NCBI RefSeq assembly: GCF_954871325.1
Contig: NC_088775.1
Span: 16,593,561-16,657,560, forward strand
Length of the DNA stretch: 64,000 nucleotides
Direction of reading: 5' to 3'
Source of the DNA: Gordionus sp. m RMFG-2023
Lineage: Eukaryota; Nematomorpha; Gordioida; Chordodea; Parachordodidae
Within the stretch, counting starts at the first letter, position 1, and every line of letters starts with the position of its first letter. The notes under the pieces are model-generated. The model was given only the letters and a program-made list of their open reading frames with translations. It searched no databases and was not told the DNA's origin. The position numbers and the translations under genes are program-made. Shown here piece by piece: positions 1-12,800 of the stretch.

Positions 1-1329
1 TAAACACAATATATGATTTATATCCTCAAAAGTAACTTTTTTAAATCATGCAATTTATCAAATATAAAAAATAATAAAGGTTTTAATTATCCAATAACTA
101 TCTTTTATAAAAGATTAAACTCTAAAAAATGTTTAAACTATCATAAAATTAAATTTTAATGATATTGAGGCACTTTTCACAAGTTCATATGAGCTTTTTT
201 GAGCGTTATTTTTAAAATTTAATTTTCCTTATTGAAATTTGAATATGGTAAGAAATCATATTAGAAAGAAGAAGCAACGAATAAATGATGAGATCATTAA
301 TAAATTTTGTTAAAATTCGTCGACCCTTTAAAGGAGAAAACAAGGTTATTTAACAGTAAAAATATAATAAATCAAGATGAATTAAACAACAAAATTAAAA
401 TTGTTTACATCAAGATAAATGTTCATAAAAGTGAAAAATATCATTTATCTAATAAATGCATCTAAAATGTTTTTGGGTCTTTGTCCCACGTAGCTATCTT
501 TCACAAGGATTTTAATCTATTCTTTATGTTTAAATTATCAATAAATTTCACTCCTCATGGGAACCCTGAGTATAGCTCATCCTTTCCCAAATATTTTTTT
601 CGGAAAAATTGCATAGTTTTATTAAAATATATTTTTATGTGTAGCATAAAAGTAAATAAATGGAATAAAATGAAGTATTTTATTCAATATTATCAAGTAG
701 TTTTTTTAATTTTATCGACGTTTGCCTTTAAGATTCGCATGTTCCCCGGTTTCCCCTTTTAATTCATATAATATATTTACTAAAATCTTTTCTGTTTTAT
801 ATATTATCTTTATTTTATATTTATGAAGGATGCCTGCTGCAAATAACGGGGAATAATAAATGGCGGGGAATCAAAGATTGCAATATCTTTAAAGATTATT
901 AGAAAAAAAAAATAAGTTAACAAAATATTTATATAACTAAGAATTAAATAAAAGCTCTGGTATATTTGTATAATTTCAAAATATAAAATCCAATGTTAGC
1001 TTAATATTTTTCGCATCAATGTAAACATTTGCTCAAATAATCAAGAATCTCACTTAAATTAGTTTTCTTCCAATAATTTTCTTTCCAGTGACATCATTAT
1101 TCTAGATAATCCTTCCCAGTATTTACTCACAGTCTATTTTTTATTATTTTTGATTTGCTGAAAGTTTATACGCTATTCACTTACAAAAAAGATAAAGTGA
1201 GGATATATTCTTATGTTATATATAAGTTGGTGTATGAAGATTTATGCAAATTAAATCGGCATACGTTTCATATAGACATATCAAACAATGCAATTTGTAT
1301 TGCATTTGGTAAAAGGTTCTCCATCCAAC
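1..1329. other. AT-rich intergenic DNA
   Basis: No gene, RNA or clear repeat boundary was found. The short open frames here have no recognisable motif and a composition expected of AT-rich noncoding DNA. Two small GC-richer patches near 735-765 and 845-885 both contain CGGGGAA or its complement and may be transposon debris. Confidence 0.5.
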
Positions 1330-2160
1330 TTCCTTTCCTGGAATCGTGAATAAATTCTTCATTTTCACTTTCAGGCACTATGATGAATCAAATCATCTGA
1401 ACTTTTTTTCATACCATAAGTAGATTGTCGTAAATTCTAGAAAATAATATTAGTTCATCTCGCAGCTTATCACTATCTACCTTTGCTAACAAAGAGACTC
1501 TTTTCAAATCCCCTTTAGTTTTACCTATCTATTTAATTTCATCAAAACTTCTAAAATGGAAATATTATGCATCAGTTATTAGATGTTGATTTGGAAATCT
1601 TTCTGTAAAACTAGTAACTATCTGATTGATGATATCATGATATACTTCATCTGTGAATTTCAAAGGGAGTCATTTGGACCCTCATCTGAATATTCCTCAA
1701 AACTTATCTCCTATTTACGACTAATTCTACTCTGTGGCATTTCAATTTTCATGATATGTATTCGGGTATCATCAAGTCGGCCAAATATTGATTGTTAGAT
1801 AATGTCATATTTGTAGCTTTCATATGTATTGAGAGGATATTTATAGAATTAGAAGAAAATTTAGAAATATTCAAACCATTTTCCAGGAATATCTAAGTTT
1901 CTTGTTTGCAAATATATTGATAGAGATCCAAATATTTCAAAAATTTTATAATTTTAAATTTGCTTAGCATTTCTAATAAATCTTCGGATGGTTTTTGCAT
2001 CAAAAGATTTATAGTCATAAATACAATATAAAGCACTTATTGTAGATATTGGAGTATCTCTTTCAATGCTCACCATCTTGTTTTTGTTTTCCCATTTTTT
2101 TGAAGTCTTTTTTAATTTTTTTGAACCAATAATCCGGGTATTCGCACTTGCTTCCTCCAA
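1330..2160 (-). pseudogene. Decayed coding fossil, possibly a hAT-type transposase
   Basis: Read on the minus strand, short open stretches look protein-like. One around 1440-1520 reads LKRVSLLAKVDSDKLRDEL and another around 1560-1620 contains ERFPNQHLITDA. They sit in different frames and are interrupted by stops. An open 68-codon stretch at 1954-2160 may belong to the same fossil. The style, a Leu/Lys-rich helical segment after a TERF-like motif, resembles the region before the dimerisation domain in ZMYM1-like hAT transposases, but I cannot identify it firmly. It lies opposite in orientation to the hAT remnant that follows at 2531. Confidence 0.35.
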
Positions 2161-2269
2161 ACTTCCATTCTTTTATAAGATTTAATAAATAAAATGTGGC
2201 AAGCCTATTAACTAATCCAATTAGATTTTCAGCTCCAAGATTATCACATGTGTCACAAATTGAAAAATG

Positions 2270-2350
2270 AAAAAAAAAATTTTTTTTTTTTTAATTTTAT
2301 TTTTAAAAAATTTTTTTTTTAAATTTTTTTTTTTAAATTTTTTAATTTTA
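2270..2350. repeat. A/T homopolymer low-complexity tract
   Basis: About 80 bp consists almost only of runs of A and T. It separates two transposase remnants lying in opposite orientation and may mark a junction between insertions. Confidence 0.6.
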
Positions 2351-2530
2351 ATTTAATAAATTCTTAATAAACGCTTGATTTTTATGTAAATTTATTATAA
2401 ATAATAATAGATTTACACATTTGATTATTTTTATATTTATTAAATAAATTTTATATTATTTTGCATTTCATAAAAGTTGTCTAGTTTGTCATATTCCATT
2501 TTATAAAAATATATATTTCTCATTTTCAAT

Positions 2531-3998
2531 ATGAATTTCACACCACCCAAAAAAAGGGAGTTATTTATTCAAACGTATCATGATATTGACTCAAAAAATC
2601 CAAAAAAAAAACTAAAAAGATTTTGTCCGACCAGATTCATCGAAAGACAAGAGTCGGTGAAACTCTTTATTGAACTATATGATGTTGTCTTTGCAGCACT
2701 AGAATATGCTGAAAATCTTTTGCAGGCTATTATTAAGCCACAGTTTTTAATTTTAATTCAATGTGTTTATTTTTTATTTAATTATACATATGATTTTAGC
2801 AAAATGCTACAAAAAATTGATTTGGATTTAAGGGAGATTATGAATAGAGCAAAGGATATTGTTGAAATATTAACAAATATCAGAAAGAATGTGGATGAAA
2901 AATTTCATGAAATATATGAAAAAGTAAAGGAGATTGCTAATATGTTTGGAATTGAAATTTTTAAACCTAGAGTAGTCTCTAGACAATCCAATCGATCAAA
3001 TATTTATGCATCTACGATTGAGGATTTTTATAAAATAAACATTTTTATTCCCCTTTATTGATACATTTTTATTTCAAATAAAAGAAAGATTTATTAGTCA
3101 TAATTATATTTTAAAAAGCTTTTATTTACTTTTGCCGGTTGAGTCTAAACTGTTGATTACACTTGAAACACGAGAGGATATTAAAAAATGATTTAGTAGG
3201 TTCATATGTTAAGTTACTCTTGACAGAATAGGGTATTCTTTGAGATCAAAAAATTCTCTGCAGGCCTTTTCCATGTGTAATTGCATTTTAGATTCCCTGC
3301 CTAATATCAAAACATTATTAATTATTTTAGCTACCTTGCCAATTAGTACCTGCACTAATGAAAGGTCTTTTTCAACTTTAAAAAGGTTAAAAACCTATTT
3401 AAGAAACACAACCGGTGAAAAACGTTTAAATGGATTAGCCCTATTGAATATTTATAAGGAGATTATTTTAGATAAAAATTTGATTCTAGATGAATTAGCA
3501 AAATCTCAGAGAAAAGTAGATCTCTCTTTTTAAATTCAAATCAAAAAATAGCAATAAAATTTTATTAGTTTTAATATATAATCAATTTTTTTTGTAAAAA
3601 AAGTATTATTTATAAGATAATATCATCATATTTTTTTAAATACTATTGTTTGCATAAGAATTACACATATTTTATATAATTGTAAAAAATTACTTTTTTT
3701 TAAATAGAGTCTTTATGCATTATAATTTTTTATATTAAAATCTGTATTATATAAAATATCAACATTTTGAAATTATTTTAATTAATAAAAATATATACAT
3801 GATTAAATAAAGGAATGTAAAATATATAATAAAATACCCTAAAATTTTGTTATATGAAAATATAAAACAATTTTAACAAATCCAAAAATATAAGCAATTA
3901 AGTGTTCAAAAAAAATGGAAAATTTGAAGGGCGAAGCCCCCCCCCCCAAAAAAAAATAATAACCCCCCCCCCATGATAAAATCCTGGCTACGCCACTG
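2531..3998 (+). mobile_element. hAT transposon remnant, ZMYM1-like transposase, right end preserved
   Basis: A 176-codon frame (2531-3058) contains RFCPTRFIERQESV, a motif typical of the central part of ZMYM1-like hAT transposases. A 97-codon frame (3240-3530) holds the C-terminal dimerisation domain: LPISTCTNERSFSTLKRLK followed by LRNTTGEKRLNGLALL. Between them the reading frame shifts near 3055 and continues in another frame, so the gene is broken. The right end reads ATCCTGGCTACGCCACTG, finishing at 3998. This is the reverse complement of the CAGTGGCGTAGCCAGG terminus seen in many hAT elements, and it is preceded by C-runs. No matching left terminus was found, so the 5' half appears lost. 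No host role is suggested. Confidence 0.75.
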
Positions 3999-4006
3999 TT
4001 TCTATA

Positions 4007-5334
4007 TAAACTAAATATTGCATATATATATATAAATTAAATATCTACTTGCAGCTATTTATTTTAAGACAATAATATGAACAAAGTGCTTCCCTATTTA
4101 ATTTCTAATGGGTGCATATTATGCATTAATATAGGGAAATGGTTTTATATTTTGATCATTCAGGGATAATTTAAATCTAATTTCTATTTCTTTATAGCGC
4201 TTATAGTACTTATGATTCCATCAGAAAATTAAATTAATATTAAAAAATGTATAAATTTATAATATTTAAAAATTATTTTGTATTAATACATATTTAGATT
4301 TCATACCAATTTTTTTTTTAAAACTCTTTTTTTCTTTAATAATACCACCACCCACAAATTTCTTTCTCCACTAGGCTTACTGGTCAGTTCCTGCTATTAT
4401 GTGAAATAAGTAAGGGTTTTGGTTAGGGAGAGAGGTAAAAATAAGTTAGGAGAAGTGTTAATCATAAAAGGAAAAGGTCCGATCAAAAAAGAAAAACTAT
4501 CCAATCATAAAAGGAAATTTTCCCATTCAAAAAACGAAAATCGTTAATTTTTTAAATATTATTTTTCTTAAATTTTTTTTTATTATTCATTCTTATTTTA
4601 TTTCTAACTTTTTGCGATTTCTTAAGTCATTTTTAATCCTTAAATATCATTTCTCAATTTATTTTTCTTCTCATTATTGATAATTCATTTTTGTGAACAT
4701 TATTTTGACTCTAACTTTTTCAATCTATTTAAGTCATTTTAATCTTTATTTTTCTGATATTTTTTCAATTTTTTTCTTCTCATTTTTGATCATTCTTTTT
4801 TGTAATTATTTTTAATTTTCACTTAATTTTTATTTCTCATTGGCAGACTTTTTTTTATTAAAATTTTTTTGCATATCAAATTATTTAATTACAATTGCTA
4901 AATTAAATTAATTGTTTGGTTATAATGTACCTTTATAAAAAACAAAATATTCAGAAATATTAATTCCTATCATTTCCACAACCTTAACAACCTTTGGGAA
5001 TCGCGCTTTATCATTTTTCAAGGAACTTGGCTCTCACATCCGCTTAAACTTACGGACGAACCTCGTGAAGACTTTTTCTTGAAACAGAGACTCGCCATAA
5101 CTCACAAGGCTAATTGCATTCATGGGTAGCCTCATCCCCCAAGATAATTATATTTTTAACACTAATATATATATTGTGTGTTTTTTTTTTTAAATATATT
5201 TTTTTTTAAATTATGCGATTATGTGTAATGTAGTCTTTTAAATTTATAAATATATTAATTTGTATTATATATTTTAATATCTTTTTTAAAAAAAATATTG
5301 CATTTACCTAGAATATTTTCAAAAAAATAAATAT
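4007..5334. other. AT-rich intergenic DNA with one GC-richer island
   Basis: Mostly A/T-rich with no gene. The patch at about 4975-5140 is clearly richer in G+C than its surroundings. Short stretches of it are open in more than one frame, but no family was recognised. Confidence 0.4.
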
Positions 5335-5342
5335 ATTATAAC
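5335..5342. repeat. Target-site duplication, left copy (ATTATAAC)
   Basis: The identical octamer occurs at 6913-6920, exactly flanking the hAT remnant. Eight-base duplications are the hallmark of hAT insertion. Confidence 0.8.
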
Positions 5343-6912
5343 TACGTGGCTGATATTTTTAGCCAAGCTATATCCCGCCATTTATGAAAATTACGCCGTC
5401 GGCGCAAAATTATTTTAAAAATAATTTCCATACATTTTTATTCTAATAATTGGTTAATATCACTTTTGTAAATTTTTTATGGCAATTAAGATTTTGAAAA
5501 ATTCTTATTACATATCTATACAATTAAAAATCTAAAATTTCAAAAGTCGTCATAATTTTAGACCCAATGTTAGAAAAGGTGTTTAATTAGGTGAATATGA
5601 ACACTACTTATGCTTGGGTCATGGTTTATTATCTGGTCCTTTGATGAAAATCCTATTAAAATAATAAAGGATATTATTACTGCTCTAAGATATAAAACTA
5701 AAGAATAAATTTGAGTTCAAGGCAAATCAAAGAAAATGCCTAAGGACAATTCATCTAACATATTATATGCTAGATATTGATAGCAGTGATCTATATCCTG
5801 ATACCCGTTTCAAATTTGCGATTCCAATAATGACAATAACAATAATGCTAACATAAGAAAACGTTAAAATTAAATGTCCCGACCAGGTGTCAGTATATTA
5901 ATTATGCTTGAAAGTACTTAGGAAAAATAATTATTTATTTAATAACTTTTTGAAAAGAATTAGGAAACACTATCTAAAACTATGAATCAGATCTAGTGGA
6001 AGAACTATTATTTCAAAATTTAAATAGACAGATGAATTTCTATATGCATAAAAAGGCCTCAAACTTGGCATCACTCTTTGGAAGTGAAATTGAAACAAAT
6101 TTAATAATAAATGATGATATCTCGGATTTTCCTATAGGAAAATATTCTAAGCATTAAAATTTTGTGTTTGTGATCTGCAAGTAATATATTTAATTAATTT
6201 TTATTTTACAAATAAACTATGTGTTGGATTCTTTTCTAGACACAACAAGATATTGTGTCAAAGTATATAATAGAATAAAATTACTCAGCGTCGATATATA
6301 TTTAAAACATCTCCAACTTATATAGTGTGATGATAGTATATATAACTATAATCAAGAAGAAATATTAAATTCAAATTTTAACAAAATTAGCAACTAAACA
6401 TTCAACAACAAGTTCAAAATATGATTCCATTTTAATTGTAGAACAAGAATATCGTATTCTTCTCGTAAAAGCCATTCATAAGATTGGATGTTATAAATTT
6501 CAGGAGAGAAAAGAGGATCGAACTTCCTAATCTTTCCAAGCCAGCTGAAAAAAAAATTTAGTGTTTCGGCAACTACAATACTAAGTGAAAGAGTTTTCTC
6601 AACTTCTTTGTTGACGTTGAATTCAAGGAAATCATCATTATGATCGGAAAATTTAAATAAAATTATTTTTATACATGATAATTATAAAATTACAAAACGA
6701 TTTTGAATTTATGAGTTTTCTCAATAAAGATCTAAAATATGCTGAGGTAGTGTAGTATATATTTTAATAATTTTTCTTAAAAATATGTATGTTATAAAAA
6801 ATTTATAACGGTGCACCGATTTACCCCGCCTATATTGATAACAGCCAAAAATCGGGGCTTAAATTTTTGAAATCACGCCTGCCACCGATAGTTTCGTGGG
6901 CGCATAGGTCTA
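5343..6912 (+). mobile_element. hAT transposon with perfect 8-bp TSD, decayed transposase
   Basis: The element is flanked by identical ATTATAAC octamers. Its outermost bases are only weakly similar (TACGTGGCTG on the left, TAGACCTATG as the inverted right end). Subterminal blocks at about 5352-5385 and 6815-6860 are recognisable inverted copies of each other, with GGCTGATATTTTTAGCC matching an inverted AGCCCCGATTTTTGGC. Inside, on the plus strand, are transposase remnants: LYPDTRFKF at about 5790-5818 (like the LDPRFKL motif before the dimerisation domain) and SERVFSTSLLTLNSRKSSL at about 6583-6640 (the C-terminal dimerisation domain). Stops and frame changes show it cannot encode a working transposase. 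Size is 1,570 bp, shorter than a typical autonomous hAT. Confidence 0.8.
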
Positions 6913-6920
6913 ATTATAAC
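6913..6920. repeat. Target-site duplication, right copy (ATTATAAC)
   Basis: Identical to 5335-5342. Confidence 0.8.
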
Positions 6921-7050
6921 TAAGACAAATTAGTATAAATTTTTATCATGTTTATTTATGGAATTTGAAATAAGTAACTCTAATCATTCATCGTTTTACT
7001 TTAAATATCATTATTTTCGCTCAGTTCTATTAAAATTGTTTTATATCTAT

Positions 7051-8000
7051 CAAACGCGTAGCCAGGAATTTTCTAGGCTATAAATTGGTAAATTTATAAT
7101 ATAATTTTAAAAAAAAAATAAGCAATCAATAATTAATTTTAAAATATAGAATCGTTATTAATGTGGGCGAATAAGTTGGCAATCTTCGCTTAGTGAGCGA
7201 ATATTTATCTAAAAGGTAACAATTTAATAAAAAACTTGCATTAGCCTTAGAATTTATAAAAATTAAAATTTTACATAACTGATTATTATATAAATTTATA
7301 TTAAATTTTGACCTTAGATGACAAGCCTGGTCACAACTCTCAGAATAATCTTGTAATATTAATAATAAGTTTTTATTAGTTTAAAATTTTAATTATTAAT
7401 TTTTCCATTGCTTTTTCATATAAATTATAAATAACTCAAAAGTTATCGGTTAAATTATCTACCATATAAAATAGGTATTCTTTACATGCTGGAATACATT
7501 TTCGGTAAAATCAAAATTTTAAATTAATAAAAAAACGCGCCCATTTAAAGTTGAAAAAAATAACACATTGACGCTAATATAATAAAACAATATTTAAAAA
7601 GAAAACTATTTTGAAAAATAAATATTTAGGTTAAATCGGCGGAGCATAATGACCCATATATAGATAGATATAGGATCGTCAAATTCCGATCGATATTCTT
7701 TATCGCAAGTAGAAACCCTCTTTTTTGGGTAATTAATTGCTCATTCTAATTATTTATTTATGCGAAATATTAGAGGTAATAATTTTTTTTATGGTCAATA
7801 TATGGATAATTTTGATTGGTGGTGAAGCCATTTTTAAAAAATCTAAGTGAATAAGTCAAATAGTGATCACTTCTCCAGGTGACTTTTACTATTTTTCTAC
7901 TAAATTTGTTGGGGTAGGAGGTGTGAGGTCTCTTTACATTTAATAATTATTAGAGTAGGTGGGTGGCCAATTTTTATATGATCTTCTCGGTTGCGCTACT
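7051..8000. mobile_element. Probable short hAT-like element (tentative ends)
   Basis: The left end CAAACGCGTAGCCAGGA resembles the CAGTGGCGTAGCCAGG hAT terminus. The right end, inverted, reads GTAGCGCAACCGAGAAG. The flanks ATATCTAT and ATATAAAT agree at six of eight bases, compatible with a decayed TSD. There is no coding capacity. A half copy of repeat family B sits inside at about 7470-7560. Confidence 0.35.
7470..7560 (+). repeat. Family B repeat, single arm
   Basis: Contains GGAATACATTTTCGGTAAAA followed by an A/T spacer and AACGCGCCCATTTAAAGTTG. It matches the right arms of the complete copies at 39318-39503 and 45017-45606. No left arm is visible here. Confidence 0.55.
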
Positions 8001-8932
8001 ATATAAATAAATATCACATATATAAAGTCTAATTGTATGTGTCTAAGTATAGATTAGAAGATGTTCATCCTGAGTTTGTTAAAATATCTATTTACTTAAT
8101 AACTTTTGAAATTCGATTAAAATTGGCATCTTATAAATTTTGAAATTATTATGTTTAACATATGATAAAATAAATTAAATTTTTAAATTCAAAATAAATT
8201 TTATTATATTTTTATTATTAATTTGCGCACATAAAATATAATTTTATAATATAATAAATAATACACTTTTAAACACTTTTATCCAAATTTTTATGACTAA
8301 ATAATTTTCTAATAAATAGTTTTTTTAAAAAAAAATTTATTTTTATTCAAAATTTTTATATTAAATATTTTTACAAAAAAAAAACTTAACTAAAACTTAT
8401 TTCTGAACAAAATTTCAGGCACTTCTAACTTTTAATCTCTAACACATGTTATAAATTATTAATATATTATCAAATCAAATATAAAATTGCTATCTAAGCA
8501 AAATAGTTTTTAGATAGTATACTGCAATTTTTTTTAAACAAAATTTTTTTAAAGTTTGTATAATAATGTTTATATGATTTTGACAGTTATAATTTTAACC
8601 TACTATAACATGTTTTGATATTAAACATAAAATGTATAATATTCGTCAAATTACCCATTTCCGATTGTCAATTTTAAAAATACTATGTCAATAATATATA
8701 TTTTCCTTTTTTAAAAAAAATAAATATCAAAGGTATATGATAAATAAAATATAATAATGATCTCGAAAATGTCAATCAGTTATCACAGGTATATATATAT
8801 TTAAATTTTACCTGAATATTTTTTTTTTAAATATTTAAATTTAACATTTTAATAAATCTTAATTATATTAATAATAATTTAAAAAAAAATAATATAATAA
8901 TTTTTTAAATATATTAATTTTTTAAATTCTGT

Positions 8933-9876
8933 ATGGAAATTAAGGAAAAAGAATCAATGCTGACTTTTAATAATTTTGCAAACTCAGGTTTTCAACAATA
9001 CAATAATTTTGATTATCATAATGAATTTGATTCCACCACCGGTAATCAAGATTTCTTAAATATAATTCAAACTAAAAACTGTGAAACAGCTATTAGCGAT
9101 ATTCCTCGACAAATTAAAGGTAGCATGGACAGGTCTTATGATGCAAAAGTAGTTAAGGAAGATAATGAGGCAGATGAAGGTAAGTTGGAAAATAAAATTG
9201 ATAGCAAATCAAATACAACGTCCCTGAGTAACGCTGGGGTCAAACCTAAGCTAATATTATTTACCACCTACGACCCTGACAACCCCGCAAAAAAAGATTT
9301 TAATAAGAAAAAAAATCAACAAAAACCGAGATACTCATTACTGCCAACAATATTAGCCAACAATTCGGATATTCCCATGATTGAAATCCAATATCTAAAA
9401 TCCTTGGATAATAATAAGCTTGTCCCGAAAGCATCGATTGATGAAATCATGACAAATAAATCGGACGAAGAAAGTAATAGAGACATCCATAACATTCTAA
9501 ACCACAATTCGGACTTAGGCAACCCTTTGTCAAAAAAAGTGACGCCAATTACATTGAAATCAAATAAAGGGGGCCTAAAATTAGAAGGAGAAGACTTCCA
9601 CGCTGATAATATAAGAGATGCCGTGTCTACATTATTAGATGGTTACGATTGGTCACTAATGGCCATTCAAACGCCAACTACTAGTGGCACAACTAAAAGT
9701 ACGAATACGAATAATTCCGCTTCATCCAATAACCACAATAGCAAGAGAAAATTGCACATCAAAAGGCCCATGAATGCTTTTATGGTGTGGGCTCAGGCTG
9801 CCCGGAAGAAGTTAGCTGATCAATACCCCCATTTACACAACGCCGAGTTGAGTAAAACATTGGGAAAACTATGGAA
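8933..9876 (+). CDS. SoxE coding exon 1: N-terminus, DIM motif, first part of HMG box
   Basis: Encodes residues 1-314 plus two bases of codon 315. It ends in the HMG box right after GKLW, with donor AA|GTCAGT (phase 2). The DIM-to-HMG linker (about residues 244-274) is Thr/Ser/Asn rich and ends in the basic SKRK just before the box. The frame stays open to 9919 beyond the donor, but that tail is intronic and lacks the rest of the HMG box. Confidence 0.95.
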
Positions 9877-12800
9877 GTCAGTTTCATATAAACTCATAAC
9901 ATTTAGTATAGAACTTTAGGTAGTTTTTTGTAAATATATAAAAGTTTTTTCCGGAAGGGGGTGATTAATTTTTGTAGTAATCAATTTTTCTACTCCTCAT
10001 TCAAAAATTTGTTTAAATAATTTGAATTGGATTTGGGAGGCCGAGGATGTTATGAGATTGAGGTTTGTATGTAATAAACCTATTCTTTATTCCTGAAATG
10101 AAAAAAAGGGGTGGGAGGGGGGTTGAAATTTATAATCTAATATATCTTAGAATCAAGTAAATATGCTGAATTAAAATATGTATATATCCTTAAATATCTT
10201 ACATAATTTTAATAAGGAAAAATGTAATTTTTTTACCCTAAACATTTCTTTAATTTTTTTTTCCTATATTTATCTTTAATTAAAGTATATTATAAATATA
10301 CTTTTGGAAATCATCTCATTCTCCTAAGTACAACCCTAAATTTAATTAGCAACGATTGTGGAGGATTAGAGATTTGTGGGTCTAAAGGTGTTGAGACTAA
10401 AAACCATTTGAAGCCTGTCAAATTTTCAATTTTAAAAAAAAATTAACTAGTACAGAAGTTTAAATAAAAATGACTAAAAGTAGTGCCTAAAATCTGAGGT
10501 AAGGCTAAAATTAAAACAAGCTTCTCTCGATATAATAATTCCAAAAAACAAGTAGAAAATTTTCTTAAAATTTAACACAATGGCCATATGAGTCAGATGT
10601 TAAAAATTATACATAATTTATTAATAAGATGATGGCTTACTACTGACGAAACAAGTGTAATTAGCCTTGATAATGGCTAGGGTTTATGACTCAATAAATG
10701 GTTTTAAACTGAATCATCTACTTCTTTTACAATGGTTAACCTAATTTTTTGAAGAAAGATTACCAAAAGTTGTAAGAGCGTTAAATAAAAATAGGTATGA
10801 AAATCTGGGTGATTTAGATCTCAGAATATTTAACAATTTTTTTTTATTGTTCCTTTCTTCTCAAAAATTTTGGGAGGTTAAAGGGAGTAAATGAGTTTGA
10901 AAAATCCCCCCTCTTCTAAAGAATCAGTGAAGTCCTATTGATAGGCTCTTTCTCATCCTATAAAGCCGAATAATTATTTTTTTTAAGTTATGGACCTTTA
11001 TAAAGCCAGGTAACTCACTCACAATCAATCAAACTTCTATTCTATATTTGTTTAAACTAGGTATTTTTTTTAATTATTGGTCGGCTAATATGTAACAATA
11101 ACAAATCAATTTTTTCATGGATCTGAAATTTTATTTTAGAAATAGGTTTGAATACTATCCGAAATTTTTTTTATATTGGATAGTTTAAAAATATTTTATT
11201 TTAACGCCAGCGGGAATGTCTGAGGCGCTGAAGATATTAAAAAGGTAAATTTGTAATTAAAATTTTTGCGAGCTTCGGGTCTTTCTAGATATATTTTAAA
11301 ATCAATATCCAAATCAGAGATAATATTCCTTCGAATCTGACCGGTGAAAGTTCGATCGGATCGGATACCAAACGCCCTGAGCAGATCTCTATTCAATTCC
11401 CATTTAAATAAACCTTAACTGTTTTTTTTGCTAATTAAATGTTAAGTTTTATAACACATACGTAACCGTAAATAAAGAAGGTGACACCACGTTAAAATTT
11501 GTCTTATTATAAGAAAATAATGGTGGAGAATCTTAAAACATATCCACATAATTGAATAGGTGTGATAGATGCATAATAGTAGATGGAAATGTTTTATTTG
11601 AAATATCAGGTCATCATTACTAAAAAAATATGTAAATAAATTTAACTTAATATCCATCTTTTGCGATTTTATATATATGTACATATATATTTGTATTTTA
11701 CCTCTTTGACCAAGATAATTGCCAATGCAAATAATTTAGACGCGTGACAATATTTATATTTTTTACCTTTACATTTACATATTAAGTGTTTCATATTTAT
11801 ATAAATATTTAAAATGTCTAGTAGAAAATAATTATCTAACGTTATATTATATTTTGATATATTTTTATAATTTTTTTTATTTTTTTAAATTTAATAAAAT
11901 ATTTCCATTTCTTCTTTCTTCCACTATTTTTCTCTATTTTTGGTTAACGTATTTATATTTTTTTTACTCTTATATAATTTAAATTTTGATTAATAGAATA
12001 TCGACATTTGCTTTGCGACATTTCAAAGTGTTTTCATGTCCAAGTTGATAATTTATTGCTTTATCAACAGGTTCTAGATCCAGGTGGAATGTCCTTCCCT
12101 CAAAATTTAAATTTGTTTGCTTGAATTTTATTTAAGTTTAAAGTTTTATATATTATATAAGAGTTTAAAGAATTTAAAGAGTTATTAAAAATATTTTAAA
12201 TCTCTAAAATTTAAAGGGAAATTGTAATAGAGCGAAAAGCTTTGAATTGTTCTGAAAATTTTTACTAAGCTTACAAGAGCTCGATAAAGAAAAAATTAGC
12301 GGCACTGTAATAATTTAATCATTTAGAATGCTAAGTGAATTTAAGATGGATTTGAAATGGCATAATTATTCGGATTTTTTTTTGATACAATATAGATTTA
12401 CCCATCTCCGTTATTTTATATTGCTATAAATATGGAATTCTCAGCGTGGTAGCTTTATAGTCATTATTAATTACAAATTGGATAATTCATTTGAATAATA
12501 TCTTGGCTATGTCTATATTATGGGGCAATCAAATTTATAAGAATGAAGGTAATTGACAAAGATAGGGTATACCATAGAGGGAACCAGTAGAGATTTAATC
12601 TCCTAACACCCACCTTACATTGTTTTACCCTCCTACCCCTGAAAAATGTATATACCTCCTCATTCCGTTTATGTAGAATGTTGACAGTGATTGACATCCT
12701 TTTTATATAATAGAGCAATGAATTTCTAGATAATAAATATTTATTTTTTTAAATCATGTTTTTCAAAAAGTCATAATGATATAGATTAAAGGGGATAGAA

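Larger units (their letters stand above)
6921..8914. promoter_or_regulatory. Upstream region of SoxE; promoter not resolvable
   Basis: About 2 kb of AT-rich DNA before the first coding exon, holding transposon debris (7051-8000). An in-frame TAA at 8915-8917 closes the frame just upstream of the start codon. TATA-like strings are everywhere because of base composition, so no core promoter or 5' untranslated exon can be assigned. Confidence 0.3.

Noticed and set aside
481-762. 93-codon open frame near the window start
   Set aside because: Phe/Ile/Lys/Asn-rich with no motif, as expected by chance in this composition.
9877-9919. Continuation of the first SoxE frame to a stop at 9919
   Set aside because: The HMG box would be cut after GKLWK. 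A GTCAGT donor at 9877 and the exact remainder of the box at 25420 show that this is intron.
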